From: Lewinella sp050633125
Lineage (GTDB): Bacteria > Bacteroidota > Bacteroidia > Chitinophagales > Saprospiraceae
DNA: 64,000 bases
Assembly: GCF_050633125.1 (NCBI RefSeq)
Contig: NZ_JBOEFX010000076.1
Span: 1 to 64,000 of the forward strand
Direction of reading: 5' to 3'
Each line of letters begins with the position of its first letter. Positions within the stretch are counted from its first letter, which is position 1. Made by a program: the position numbers and the translations under genes. Of this stretch, positions 35,601 to 44,123 are shown in pieces. Under the pieces are notes generated by a model. It did no database searches and was not told the origin of the DNA. It was given only the letters and a program-made list of their open reading frames with translations.

Positions 35601-37242
35601 TAGAGGCATTAATAGTGTCGGTTGTTGATACCAACTGGAGGTAATCATAATCTACATTACCAGCATCTGCATTAACGTAATGGTAGATTTTCTCTTTCAT
35701 TTCTATCTCATTCGTTTCCGGGTCGTAGGCGATGAACCCCTTACTTACCAGATCGTAAATAAGTGGCCGGATGTTCTCGATAGTAAACTTAGAATTGATT
35801 CGGTTTGCCAGGAGCGAGGCCGACATAAAGTTAGTTCCTTCTCTTTCTGCTGTCGCCTTCATGATGGCAAGGGGATTGGCAGTAGCAATATTTTGAACTC
35901 GATTGTATTCTCGTGGATCAAAGTAATTAAGCGACTCAAAGATAACGTCTCCTTTGTTCACAAAGCTGGCAGTGGGACGGCCGATAATAAGAGAATCCTC
36001 ATTCAGGAATACCTTGATAAAGTCCGCATCAATATTCATCTGGTGTAGGCTGTGGTAGAACGGATACCGATCCGTACCTTTTTTACCACGCGTAAGTTCC
36101 ATACTAAGATCATTCAGGTTCAAACGAACATTGACCGATGGATGATAAAGGCTATCTGCACCTAGGTAAAGAATAGAATTAACCCCTGAACCAACAATAC
36201 GATCTTGGTCTTTTATAGTTACCAGATTTCCGACACCTTGAAAACGTGGCTGATTACGATCATTCAGTACCAATAGTTCTGCCGGTGCTTGCTTAGAACC
36301 TACCGCATATACTGTAGCCCCATGAAGACGAAAACCACCACGCAGTCTTACCCCCTCCCTCACATTAGGAATATTAATATAGCTCTCTGTTGATTCAAAC
36401 CGTGGATAAGAGGTACGGCTATCGTCAGAAACCAGTTTGTCGGTAAAAGTTCCCTTAATTTTTTTGGTATCAAAATACTGAGGATAAGTAAGGTAGGCTA
36501 CTTCTGCTTCATATATGCTCCGAATAGTTTCTACTTCATATCGCTCAAGGTCTACAAAAACTGTTGTGCCTAGTTCTGTACGCTGCCAGGTTGTTTTACC
36601 ACCACTTCCTTTCAGCTTATTTTCTAATGGATAATAATCGAAATTGGTCTGGTTGATTACAATGGTATCGTTAGATCTCAAGCCAGTTAAGTCTGCATTC
36701 TCAACTTGCAAGATGGGTTCTTTGTCATAAGTCCAGTCGAATTTTTCAGTAAAGACAAACCAACTAACACTTGCTGGAGAATACTTAATGGCCTGCAATC
36801 CAAAGAAGTCGTTAGAAAACTTCAAAAAAGTGCCTACATTATTTACCGTAAAATTAGCATCATCATTGATCATTCTCTCTAAAACACGGTGCCACGCAGT
36901 AAACTGCTCTGCATAGACTGTATTTTGCTTGATTTTTGCCAATGTTTCAAGATAGTACTGAAAATGAGGACTCGCCCCCAGTCTTTTCGAACGCATCAAA
37001 AGCCCTGTGTTTGTTACCTGTGTTTGCTCTTCTGGTGTAAAAGCACCTGAACTGAAAATTTTTGTGAAATTTTCGTAAGCTTCCTCTACAGGCTTAGGCT
37101 TCCCGTTCGTCATTAAATCTTCTAATTCCACAAGGAAATCAGCTTGAACTTGTGCAGGAGAAAGCGAATCCTGAGCCATCTGTGCAGAAAGCAGGCCATG
37201 CCCTCCCAAGAAGAGCACCATCAACAGTAACTGTCGCAACAT
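32644..37242 (-). CDS. Very large periplasmic or surface beta-rich protein, unknown
   Basis: A 1532-residue protein with a signal peptide (about 1-20, GLLSAQ) that I cannot place in a named family. A helical N-terminal part (about 25-135) is followed by more than 1000 residues of short alternating beta strands in irregular repeats (ATYDLKSSLLAIEGVEYIVS, DSAIVLGNEIVGNKMLFKNV), reminiscent of the stacked-beta layout of LptA/OstA-, AsmA- or TamB-type proteins. An acidic Pro/Glu-rich stretch (about 1277-1317, PEEEIPEEEETGG) precedes a conserved-looking C-terminal domain (PYDFLFSRLPMKWHQDY). No sorting signal is seen. It is the last gene of a folD-prmA operon (15-bp gap). A lipid-transport or envelope-bridge role is only a guess. 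Confidence 0.8.
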   Translation of the reverse strand: MLRQLLLMVLFLGGHGLLSAQMAQDSLSPAQVQADFLVELEDLMTNGKPKPVEEAYENFTKIFSSGAFTPEEQTQVTNTGLLMRSKRLGASPHFQYYLETLAKIKQNTVYAEQFTAWHRVLERMINDDANFTVNNVGTFLKFSNDFFGLQAIKYSPASVSWFVFTEKFDWTYDKEPILQVENADLTGLRSNDTIVINQTNFDYYPLENKLKGSGGKTTWQRTELGTTVFVDLERYEVETIRSIYEAEVAYLTYPQYFDTKKIKGTFTDKLVSDDSRTSYPRFESTESYINIPNVREGVRLRGGFRLHGATVYAVGSKQAPAELLVLNDRNQPRFQGVGNLVTIKDQDRIVGSGVNSILYLGADSLYHPSVNVRLNLNDLSMELTRGKKGTDRYPFYHSLHQMNIDADFIKVFLNEDSLIIGRPTASFVNKGDVIFESLNYFDPREYNRVQNIATANPLAIMKATAEREGTNFMSASLLANRINSKFTIENIRPLIYDLVSKGFIAYDPETNEIEMKEKIYHYVNADAGNVDYDYLQLVSTTDTINASIGLGDGYTVLNGVKRIDFSKPQRVATLPSGNQVFLKGNRNFDFDGQLYAGYSVMEGKDFHFQYESNQVNLDSVRYFDLFVPTGNLDENNKPEAFSIGSRIEHLQGVLLVDAPNNKSGRKDIPIFPSLQSKGNSYVFYDRSDTQNGVYTRDSFYFEIAPFSFDHLDRYGPQDVHFKGELFSNGMFPEIKETLVLQEDQSLGFVTETPTEGYPAYDDKGTFTGEMKLDNNGLLGKGRLNYLQAVVDAEDFTFMPKRTTASADAFDLEEDRVGEIPVPEVHGEAVNLEWRPYSDSLIVKSADAPFELYQENDHQLEGTLVLTPSGLRGSGKLGWSLGEANSKIFSFGANSAVADTMQIRINVLEVDDRLGLETSNVNGLLDYDEGIGHFEANDESVITTLPYNQYTTSMNKFDWDMKGSTITFESDKDNPALFTSIHPDQDSLQFRGEEATYDLKSSLLAIEGVEYIVSSDAFIYPDSQYIEISADAEMAKLENAQIIADTTSKYHVINRATVEIKGRRVYEASGFYEYNVGPHEQEFELDNIIGQPIGKGSYKDKRSVTRATGEIQPTDTFYIDHKTQFRGTISLDAEEKSLNFNGYARFNAENLPNKYWFTVSFAGDKNDLVIDYDVPSSYENDPLFSGLFLSKEFSRVYPRIITPLYFRKDRRILDLSTGVIKYLEDKDQFILGDSAIVLGNEIVGNKMLFKNVDGSVEAEGKFTLGSELRYMQVDAAGRASTAFPPPAPEEEIPEEEETGGIMLAEDPLVTEEPEETVPFDPSQIAFTAEWMMGLKMRIPENLLKIVQNDFESASFESRAIGYLTDISFYQKTVREIFPAGKERDDALAGLGLGALNVPKRLNPYDFLFSRLPMKWHQDYQSFVSTEKNNGVISINGEPLNKQVECYVELKMPSSDADDRLYVYLKSPSGLFYFFGFKQGILSITSNNTVFMQQLEGMKVKDLIMKMDDGETFEIVPVELSSANLFLRRIQAVQ

Positions 37243-37257
37243 ATTTTTATTCTTTTT

Positions 37258-38091
37258 TTAATCCCTCCGATAGTGTAGAAGAAGCCAACCGTCTCTTTCT
37301 CGGGTTAGTACTTTTTGCCAGCCTTCTTTCTCAGCTTTTTGATCAACCAAAGCTTGATCCTGCTGCAAAATTCCTGAAACCAACAAATCTCCCCCTTCGA
37401 CGGTCCTTGCGTATAACGCGTCTAGGCTAGACAGTATTACGTTGCGATTGATATTCGCTAAAATGACATTGTTTTTAGTCGCCGGCACGGCACTAATATC
37501 CCCAGTAAAAACTTCAACACCATCAACGTGATTAGCTGCCATATTTACCAATGTATTTTCGGTAGCAGCTTCTTCAATATCTACAGCGGTGATAGGTTGA
37601 GCTCCTAATTTACGGGCCAAAATCGCTAAAATCCCTGTTCCGCAGCCGTAATCAAAGACAGATTTATTATTAAAATCTAATTCCTGCATACGTTCCATCA
37701 CCAAATAGGTAGTTGCGTGGTGACCCGTTCCGAATGCCATTCTAGGATGAATAATAAGGTCATGGGTCACTTCAACAAACGGAGGGTGAAACTCTGCCCG
37801 AATACCTACAAAATTACCAACCTGAACAGGCTTAAAGGAAGCTTCCCATTGTTCATTCCAGTTTTGTCCGGGAACAAATTCGCGTTGATAAGTGCAATTA
37901 TGAATATCCGACAGGATTGCAATACTAGAAATCACTTCTTCTGTCAAGTTTTCGACATCGATATAGGCAATCAAATGCTTGGTCTTTTCTTCAAAGCCGA
38001 GCATCGGTAAATCGTCTAACATACCAATAAGCTCTTCCCGTTCATCTCCAACCACGGCAAAGGAATACGCCCAATAGGAGTGCTTATCCAT
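37258..38091 (-). CDS. prmA: Ribosomal protein L11 methyltransferase
   Basis: About 277 residues; trimethylates ribosomal protein L11 using S-adenosylmethionine. The SAM-binding motif is SVFDYGCGTGILAILARKLG, the preceding PrmA string is HPRMAFGTGHHATT, and the catalytic-site motif is ILANINRNVI. The N-terminal substrate-recognition domain is present (HSYWAYSFAV). The ATG at 38091 is chosen over a GTG 21 bp upstream; it overlaps the folD stop by 8 bp, showing translational coupling. The 1532-residue protein gene follows after 15 bp. Confidence 0.92.
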   Translation of the reverse strand: MDKHSYWAYSFAVVGDEREELIGMLDDLPMLGFEEKTKHLIAYIDVENLTEEVISSIAILSDIHNCTYQREFVPGQNWNEQWEASFKPVQVGNFVGIRAEFHPPFVEVTHDLIIHPRMAFGTGHHATTYLVMERMQELDFNNKSVFDYGCGTGILAILARKLGAQPITAVDIEEAATENTLVNMAANHVDGVEVFTGDISAVPATKNNVILANINRNVILSSLDALYARTVEGGDLLVSGILQQDQALVDQKAEKEGWQKVLTRERDGWLLLHYRRD

Positions 38092-38965
38092 AAATGGCCT
38101 TTTTACTTGCACTTAACGTATTCATAAGCAGAGAAACAACCGTCATTTGGCCAACGCCACCAGGAACCGGTGTGATGTAACTTGCTTTAGGGCTAACTCC
38201 CGGAAAATCAACATCACCTACCAAACGGTAACCACGTGCTGCCTCAGGGTCATCAATACGGTTAATACCAACATCAATAACTACTACTCCTTCTTTCACC
38301 ATATCTGCGGTAATGGTATTAGGCTTACCTATTGATGCGATGAGGATATCTGCACGGCGAGTATGTTCTGCAAGATTTGCTGTTCGACTATGGCAAAGCG
38401 TCACGGTGGCATTGCCTACTTTTTCTTTACGTGAAAGTAAAATACTAATAGGAGTACCCACTATATTTGATCGCCCAACAACGACTACTTCTTTTCCTGA
38501 AGTAGGAATCTCATAGCGCTTCAGGATTTCTACGATTCCACAAGGTGTTGCAGGCAGGTAACAAGGAAGACCCAAGGCCATTCTGCCAATATTTACCGGA
38601 TGAAAACCATCGACATCTTTCTCTGGATCAATTGCCAATGTGATTTTTTCTTCATCAAGATGAGCCGGTAATGGCAGCTGCACGATGAAACCATCAATTC
38701 CATCATCGTTATTCAACTCATGAATAATGTGTAACAATTCTTCTTGTGAAATATCGACAGGCTTCTTGATCAACGTAGAATGGAAGCCAACCTGCTCACA
38801 AGACCGCACTTTGTTGCGTACATAAACCTGGCTAGCAGGATTGTCACCTACCAATACGGCAGCTAGGTGAGGTACTTTACCCCCTGCCGCAATCTGGGCG
38901 GCTGTTTCTTTCGCTAATTCGTCTTTTACCTGGCGAGCCAGGAGTTTTCCATCCAGTATTTGCAT
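38084..38965 (-). CDS. folD: Methylenetetrahydrofolate dehydrogenase/cyclohydrolase
   Basis: About 293 residues; bifunctional enzyme interconverting 5,10-methylene-, 5,10-methenyl- and 10-formyl-tetrahydrofolate. Signatures: SQVYVRNKVRSCEQVG with the catalytic lysine, QLPLPAHLDEEKI, DVDGFHP, the dinucleotide-binding GRSNIVGTPISILLS, and PVPGGVGQMTV near the C-terminus. The frame extends upstream to a TTG at 38989, but a -7 promoter element covers that codon, so the ATG at 38965 (MQILDGKLLAR) must be the start. First gene of the folD-prmA-1532-residue protein operon. Confidence 0.96.
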   Translation of the reverse strand: MQILDGKLLARQVKDELAKETAAQIAAGGKVPHLAAVLVGDNPASQVYVRNKVRSCEQVGFHSTLIKKPVDISQEELLHIIHELNNDDGIDGFIVQLPLPAHLDEEKITLAIDPEKDVDGFHPVNIGRMALGLPCYLPATPCGIVEILKRYEIPTSGKEVVVVGRSNIVGTPISILLSRKEKVGNATVTLCHSRTANLAEHTRRADILIASIGKPNTITADMVKEGVVVIDVGINRIDDPEAARGYRLVGDVDFPGVSPKASYITPVPGGVGQMTVVSLLMNTLSASKKAIYG

Positions 38966-38986
38966 GCCTTCATTTTCTGTGAGTTG

Positions 38987-38994
38987 CAAATATA
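38987..38994 (-). promoter_or_regulatory. Putative -7 element of the folD operon
   Basis: TATATTTG on the minus strand is an exact TAnnTTTG match, 22 bp upstream of the folD ATG, predicting a leader of about 15 nt. It decides against the upstream TTG start. Confidence 0.5.
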
Positions 38995-39253
38995 GACTTT
39001 AGCTTTTGCTTGGCCGAGCTCTAAAGCGCAATATTTACCAACAGCAAGGTAAAGATCGTTCTCTGCAAGACAGGCAGCGAATAGCCTTCAGAGAGGGTCT
39101 ACCTAGTGAAGAAGGATATACTATTTGTCGGACAACCATCCGAATCTTATAAGGAAAAAATGGTCGGTCTCAGAAATAAAAAATACATTTGTCACCCTAG
39201 AATGGAGGATGAAACAATTTGGGGAATAATTAGGCTAATTAATCTGAGATGTT

Positions 39254-39261
39254 TACATTTG
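39254..39261 (+). promoter_or_regulatory. Putative -7 element of the CUB/P-domain adhesin gene
   Basis: TACATTTG matches TAnnTTTG and lies about 165 bp upstream of the ATG at 39426. The same 8-mer also occurs at 39184-39191. The rest of 38995-39425 shows no gene or RNA that I recognise. Confidence 0.35.
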
Positions 39262-39425
39262 CTAAGCACGTAGCAACTTTTCAAACTTCTCTTTACTGGA
39301 TTCCCCGGTATTTATTTTGCCCTTCCCATGAACTGCATCCCAGTTCGAATGCTAATAGCGTCTGACTGCCTTGCAGACAGGCATAAGCTTTGTAACCCGT
39401 TAATTTGAAACAAAAAAGGTCATCC

Positions 39426-42400
39426 ATGGGACAACTTTTACCCAGACACATCTGGACATTCCTGTTTTTTATGGGAATTTGTTCTTTCAGTCTCTCTGCC
39501 CAGAGCTACACTATGAACGGAAATCCTATCACAGATTGTGAAGGCTTTTTCCAAGATAGCGGAGGTGGTTCCGCTAATTACGGGTTGAATGAAAATTTCA
39601 CTACTGTAATTTGTAGCGACGGTACCGAAGGCACCCACATTCAGCTGATTTTCTCCAGTATTGACATTGGCCCAGGAGAAAGCATCACCTTTTATGATGC
39701 AGACAACCCTGACCCCGCTTTCGCGGTTGACGGAGCGTTTCTTCTCGACCCAACGAATCCTTTCATCATTCAGGCAACGGCAGCTAACCTCAGCGGTTGT
39801 ATTACGGTAGTATTCACCTCCGATGGTACAGATGAAGGCAATACTGGCTGGAGTGCTGATATCAACTGTATAGCTGCTTGTCAGATTATTCTTGCGGACT
39901 TGGTCAACACCACACCTGCTATGATGCCTGTGGATACCGGCTGGATAGATATTTGCCCCGGGGACCGGGTAAGTTTTAATGGTTCGGGTATATACCCTCA
40001 GGACGGCTTGGTTTATAACCACAGTGACCAGACTAGTACTTTCGAGTGGGATTTTGGTAATGGAAACACGGCCATTGGTCCTAATGTTACCAATGTTTTT
40101 GATGAACCCGGAGGTTATATTGTCCAATTAGAAATCAGAGATCAATTTGGTTGCGAAAACACCAACTTTATCTCTCAAAGAATTAGAGTATCCCCCTACC
40201 CTTCTTATCAATTCGGAGGATCACTTGATCCTACTATATGTAGTGGAGATTCTATCATGGTTACCTCCTCTATAGACCCGATGAGCAGTTCTAACGTAAC
40301 TGTTTTTCCTAATACCGGGACGTTTGCTCAAGCGGGCGTTAGGTCTGATACCCTTTTGTTACCTGACGGTAGCGGTGGTCAGTACCAGGAGAGCATTAGT
40401 TTTACTCAATTCCGACCAGGAGCTACGCTTACCAATCCTTCAGATATATGTTCGGTTACATTAGACTTAGAACACTCCTATAGTGGTGACCTTGATATTG
40501 AGCTAATTTGCCCTGATGGAACTTCTATTTATATTCTGGACTACCCCTCAGGCTTAGGTTCTACTAACTTTGGAGAACCTTTTGCCAGTAACCCCGTGGA
40601 TGGACAGTCCAGTGATGTTACGCCAGGAATACCTTACACTTATACCTTTACAGAAACTGCTGCCAACGGAACATTACCTGATTTCGACGGCATGGCTCCT
40701 ACCTACACCTACACCACTGTACCAAGTAACAATACTGGAAATACTTTCACCTACACTGATAGTTATTTCCCGGAAGGAGAGTACCAGCCTGAAGAAAGTT
40801 TTGCCAACTTCCTAGGATGTCCACTAAATGGTGACTGGACGATCCGCGTGACAGATAACTTGGGACTTGATAATGGCTGGTTATTTGAATGGAGTATTAC
40901 TTTCAAAGACTACTTATTCCCGGATGTAGAGACCTTTACTCCCACTTTTGTTGACTATGGATGGGAAACTAATCCGACCGTCATAAGTGCCACTCAAGAC
41001 AGCATCTTAGCATCGCCTGTTAATGCAGGTTTTGCAGCGTATACTTTTTTCGTCTTAGACGATTTTGGCTGTTTAAATGATACTACTCTTAATTTTGAAG
41101 TGCTTCCTCCCACTCACCCAGATTGCTACAATTGCAATATCGAATTTGAAGAACAAGAAGACGTAGTATTGTGCGAAGGCGAAACGGCTAATCTTGACCT
41201 TTCACAAATACCACCTATTGCCCAACCTATTACATTTGAGCGATTCCCACAATATCCTGTAGGCAATGCAAATCACCCTCCGGGGAATGCATACCGCAGT
41301 CCACTCAATGTCAACAGTATAAACCCTATTCTTATAACGAATCCACTATCGGATATTGAATCGGTATGTTTTAGTCTAACTACAGACTTTGCTGCGGATG
41401 TAAACGTTAGCCTAGAGGCACCTGACGGGAGTATTGTTCCCCTATCAACTGCCAATGGCGGTGGATCTAATCAAGGCTTTATCAACACCTGCTTTTCTCC
41501 ATCAGCTCTTGTTTCCATTAATGCTGGAACTCCACCTTACACAGGTGAATTCCAGCCTGAAGGCAACTGGAACAGCCTCATAGGTTCTCCTATAAACGGA
41601 GAATGGGAACTATTGATTACAGATGCCTTTGGACCACTCCAATTTGGAGAACTTTTAGAATGGTCGATCACCTTTAACAATGAGAACGAATATACTTACA
41701 CTTGGACGCCAAGTGGCGGGCTCAACTGTACGGATTGCCCGACTCCTGTTGCCAGCCCATCCTCCAGTACCTTGTATGAGATATTGATAGAAGATGAATA
41801 CGGCTGTAGCGTTATTGACAGTGTACTTGTTGCCGTAATAGAAGATGTTCCTGCTCCTATCGTTTCTTGCGACGAGCAGGGTGGCGATTTACTATTCAGT
41901 TGGCTACCAATACCTGGTGTCACAGAATACGAATACAACCTAATATTGCCAAGTGGTCCTCAAGGTTGGATGGGGCCTATTACTGATCTTGAATTATTGG
42001 TTCAAGGTTTAAACAATGGCGACGAAGTGACCATAGAAGTTCGTGCATTTTTCAATGGCACCAATAACAACTGTATTGTTCCACTTGGATCTAGCACCTG
42101 CACCTCTTCTTTCTGTGATTTAGAGATTTCCTTACCTGTCTTAACAGATGTAAGTTGCTTTGGATTTTCTGATGGAGAAGCAGTGATAAATATTGATGCA
42201 GGAGAAGCACCTTTCAGCATTCTGATTGACGGCATGACTTATGCCGACCCCACAATTGGAAATTTGACAGCTGGTGATTACGACTACACTGTCATGGATG
42301 CACTGGGTTGTGAAATTATGTCTTCGTTCACCATCAACACCCCTGATAGTCTATACGCTGATGCAGCCCAAACACTACAAAGCTGTGCAGGGCTCAATGA

Positions 42401-44054
42401 AAGTGAAACGGTGGTCATTGCTGGTGGTGGCGGTGGTTCTTACACCTACGCTTGGAGCGATGGACAAAGTGATGCTACTGCAACAGATCTTGCGGTAGGC
42501 GCTTACGATGTAACAGTTACGGATAACCTCGGTTGTCAGGTTGTTGCTGCAACCACTGTCGCAGAATTGGCCCCCATTACCTTCAATTTTATTGCCGAGC
42601 GCCCTACTTGTAATGGGTACAGTGATGGAGGCGTAGGAATTAACCAGATTATGGGCGGCGTAGGAATGTCCGAAACCGACTACAGCTATGAATGGGAGGA
42701 TGGTACCAATAGCCTAGTTCGGATCGACGTTCCCGGAGGTATTCTGTACTCCGTTACCGTTACTGATGCGCAAGGATGTTCAGCCTCACAAGATCGTTTC
42801 CTTATGGACCCTGAAGCTGTTGATTTCGGATTTATGGTTGCAGAACCTAGCTGTAATGGCTATAATGATGGCTCCATCGAAGTTATCAATCCTAGTGGTC
42901 CTAATGGCGGTGATTTCACCTTCCAATGGGGGCCTGCTGGAGGTAACCAAACCACTGCTCAAATTGACGATATTCCTGCAGGTACCTATACTGTGACGGT
43001 GCGTGATGAAGAAGGCTGTGAGACTACACTCTCAGAGATTGTAGATGAGCCTACTGGCTTGTCCGTTGCTTTTAGCATTAAGGACAATGAATGTTTTGGA
43101 TACAATGATGGCTCAATTGGCATTAGCGTAACCGGAGGAATACCCGGTTATAACTACAGCTGGCCAAGTGGTTCCACTGCTTCATCCCTTGATAATCTTA
43201 TTGCGGGCGATTATGAAATTACGATCACAGATGCTAACGGCTGTGAAGATATTCGTACAGCGACGATCGACCAACCAGTAGCATTAATAGCGACGATTGA
43301 TAGTCAGGATGTTAGTTGTTATGGTGAGCGTGATGGAATGCTTACTATTAATACAGAAGGAGGTACTCCGCCATTCCGTTTTAGTCTTGACAATCAAAAT
43401 TACATTGGCAGCAATGTATTAATAGGCTTGTTCGGTGGTGATTATAACATCTTTATTGAAGATGCCAATGGTTGTCAATTTTTGACTAACGCAACGGTTG
43501 TTGAGCCAGGAGAATTCATTGTAGATGCAGGGCCAGATCTCGAAATTGTTTTCGGAGACAGTATAGAGCTAGCGGGAACAACGACCAACGCCCAAGGTGA
43601 TGTTGAATATGTCTGGTATGCTCCTTACGAAGGCACATTAAGTTGTAAAGAATGCCAATATCCTTTTGCATCTCCAGAATCAACTATTGATTACGAACTC
43701 TACGCTATTGATGAAAATGGCTGTGAAGACACTGACCTGTTGAGAGTCTTTGTAGACAAGCCCAAATTGGCTGTTGTACCTACTGGTTTCACACCAAACG
43801 GTGATGGTATCAATGATTTACTTCTAGTACATGGCAGGCCAGGTACTCAGGTTATCTTATTCCAAATCTTTGATCGCTGGGGTGAAATGCTCTACGCTGA
43901 AGAAGATTTCCCAGTAAACACCCCAAATAAAGGCTGGGATGGAAGTTACCGGGGAGAACCGCTCAATGGTGGTGTATTTGTTTGGTCACTTACAGTACTC
44001 CATGAAGACGGAACAGAAGAAATTCTGAGAGGCCAAACCACCCTTATCCGTTAA
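39426..44054 (+). CDS. T9SS-exported adhesin: CUB-like, PKD, two P-domains, SprB repeats, CHU_C
   Basis: About 1542 residues. After the signal peptide (to about 25, SFSLSAQ) come a CUB-like domain (25-152), a PKD domain (172-258, FEWDFGNGNTAIGPNV), two proprotein-convertase P-like domains (339-495, LDLEHSYSGDLDIELICPDG; 639-755, NGEWELLITDAFGPL), six SprB-type repeats (about 905-1362, each ending in DxxGC) and a gliding-motility-associated CHU_C sorting domain (1449-1542, PTGFTPNGDGINDLLLV...FDRWGEMLY). It should be exported by the type IX system and attached to the cell surface, perhaps as a gliding or attachment adhesin. The ATG at 39426 was preferred to a TTG 21 bp upstream. A PorP/SprF gene follows directly, the usual partner of SprB-like proteins. 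Confidence 0.9.
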   Translation: MGQLLPRHIWTFLFFMGICSFSLSAQSYTMNGNPITDCEGFFQDSGGGSANYGLNENFTTVICSDGTEGTHIQLIFSSIDIGPGESITFYDADNPDPAFAVDGAFLLDPTNPFIIQATAANLSGCITVVFTSDGTDEGNTGWSADINCIAACQIILADLVNTTPAMMPVDTGWIDICPGDRVSFNGSGIYPQDGLVYNHSDQTSTFEWDFGNGNTAIGPNVTNVFDEPGGYIVQLEIRDQFGCENTNFISQRIRVSPYPSYQFGGSLDPTICSGDSIMVTSSIDPMSSSNVTVFPNTGTFAQAGVRSDTLLLPDGSGGQYQESISFTQFRPGATLTNPSDICSVTLDLEHSYSGDLDIELICPDGTSIYILDYPSGLGSTNFGEPFASNPVDGQSSDVTPGIPYTYTFTETAANGTLPDFDGMAPTYTYTTVPSNNTGNTFTYTDSYFPEGEYQPEESFANFLGCPLNGDWTIRVTDNLGLDNGWLFEWSITFKDYLFPDVETFTPTFVDYGWETNPTVISATQDSILASPVNAGFAAYTFFVLDDFGCLNDTTLNFEVLPPTHPDCYNCNIEFEEQEDVVLCEGETANLDLSQIPPIAQPITFERFPQYPVGNANHPPGNAYRSPLNVNSINPILITNPLSDIESVCFSLTTDFAADVNVSLEAPDGSIVPLSTANGGGSNQGFINTCFSPSALVSINAGTPPYTGEFQPEGNWNSLIGSPINGEWELLITDAFGPLQFGELLEWSITFNNENEYTYTWTPSGGLNCTDCPTPVASPSSSTLYEILIEDEYGCSVIDSVLVAVIEDVPAPIVSCDEQGGDLLFSWLPIPGVTEYEYNLILPSGPQGWMGPITDLELLVQGLNNGDEVTIEVRAFFNGTNNNCIVPLGSSTCTSSFCDLEISLPVLTDVSCFGFSDGEAVINIDAGEAPFSILIDGMTYADPTIGNLTAGDYDYTVMDALGCEIMSSFTINTPDSLYADAAQTLQSCAGLNESETVVIAGGGGGSYTYAWSDGQSDATATDLAVGAYDVTVTDNLGCQVVAATTVAELAPITFNFIAERPTCNGYSDGGVGINQIMGGVGMSETDYSYEWEDGTNSLVRIDVPGGILYSVTVTDAQGCSASQDRFLMDPEAVDFGFMVAEPSCNGYNDGSIEVINPSGPNGGDFTFQWGPAGGNQTTAQIDDIPAGTYTVTVRDEEGCETTLSEIVDEPTGLSVAFSIKDNECFGYNDGSIGISVTGGIPGYNYSWPSGSTASSLDNLIAGDYEITITDANGCEDIRTATIDQPVALIATIDSQDVSCYGERDGMLTINTEGGTPPFRFSLDNQNYIGSNVLIGLFGGDYNIFIEDANGCQFLTNATVVEPGEFIVDAGPDLEIVFGDSIELAGTTTNAQGDVEYVWYAPYEGTLSCKECQYPFASPESTIDYELYAIDENGCEDTDLLRVFVDKPKLAVVPTGFTPNGDGINDLLLVHGRPGTQVILFQIFDRWGEMLYAEEDFPVNTPNKGWDGSYRGEPLNGGVFVWSLTVLHEDGTEEILRGQTTLIR

Positions 44055-44076
44055 GTAATTCTGTCATTCCATTTAT

Positions 44077-44106
44077 CCGGGCAGCAGCATACAAGCCGCT
44101 GCCCGG
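44077..44106 (+). other. Intercistronic hairpin between adhesin and porP-like gene
   Basis: Nine-pair GC-rich stem CCGGGCAGC/GCTGCCCGG (44077-44085 with 44098-44106). It has no T run, so it probably stabilises or processes the mRNA and lowers expression of the downstream gene instead of ending transcription. Confidence 0.5.
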
Positions 44107-44123
44107 GTTACAAAACCTTTAGC

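Noticed and set aside
39438..40127. 229-codon minus-strand frame opposite the adhesin gene
   Set aside because: It lies wholly inside the CUB/PKD coding region on the other strand; the sense protein has clear domains and this one resembles nothing.
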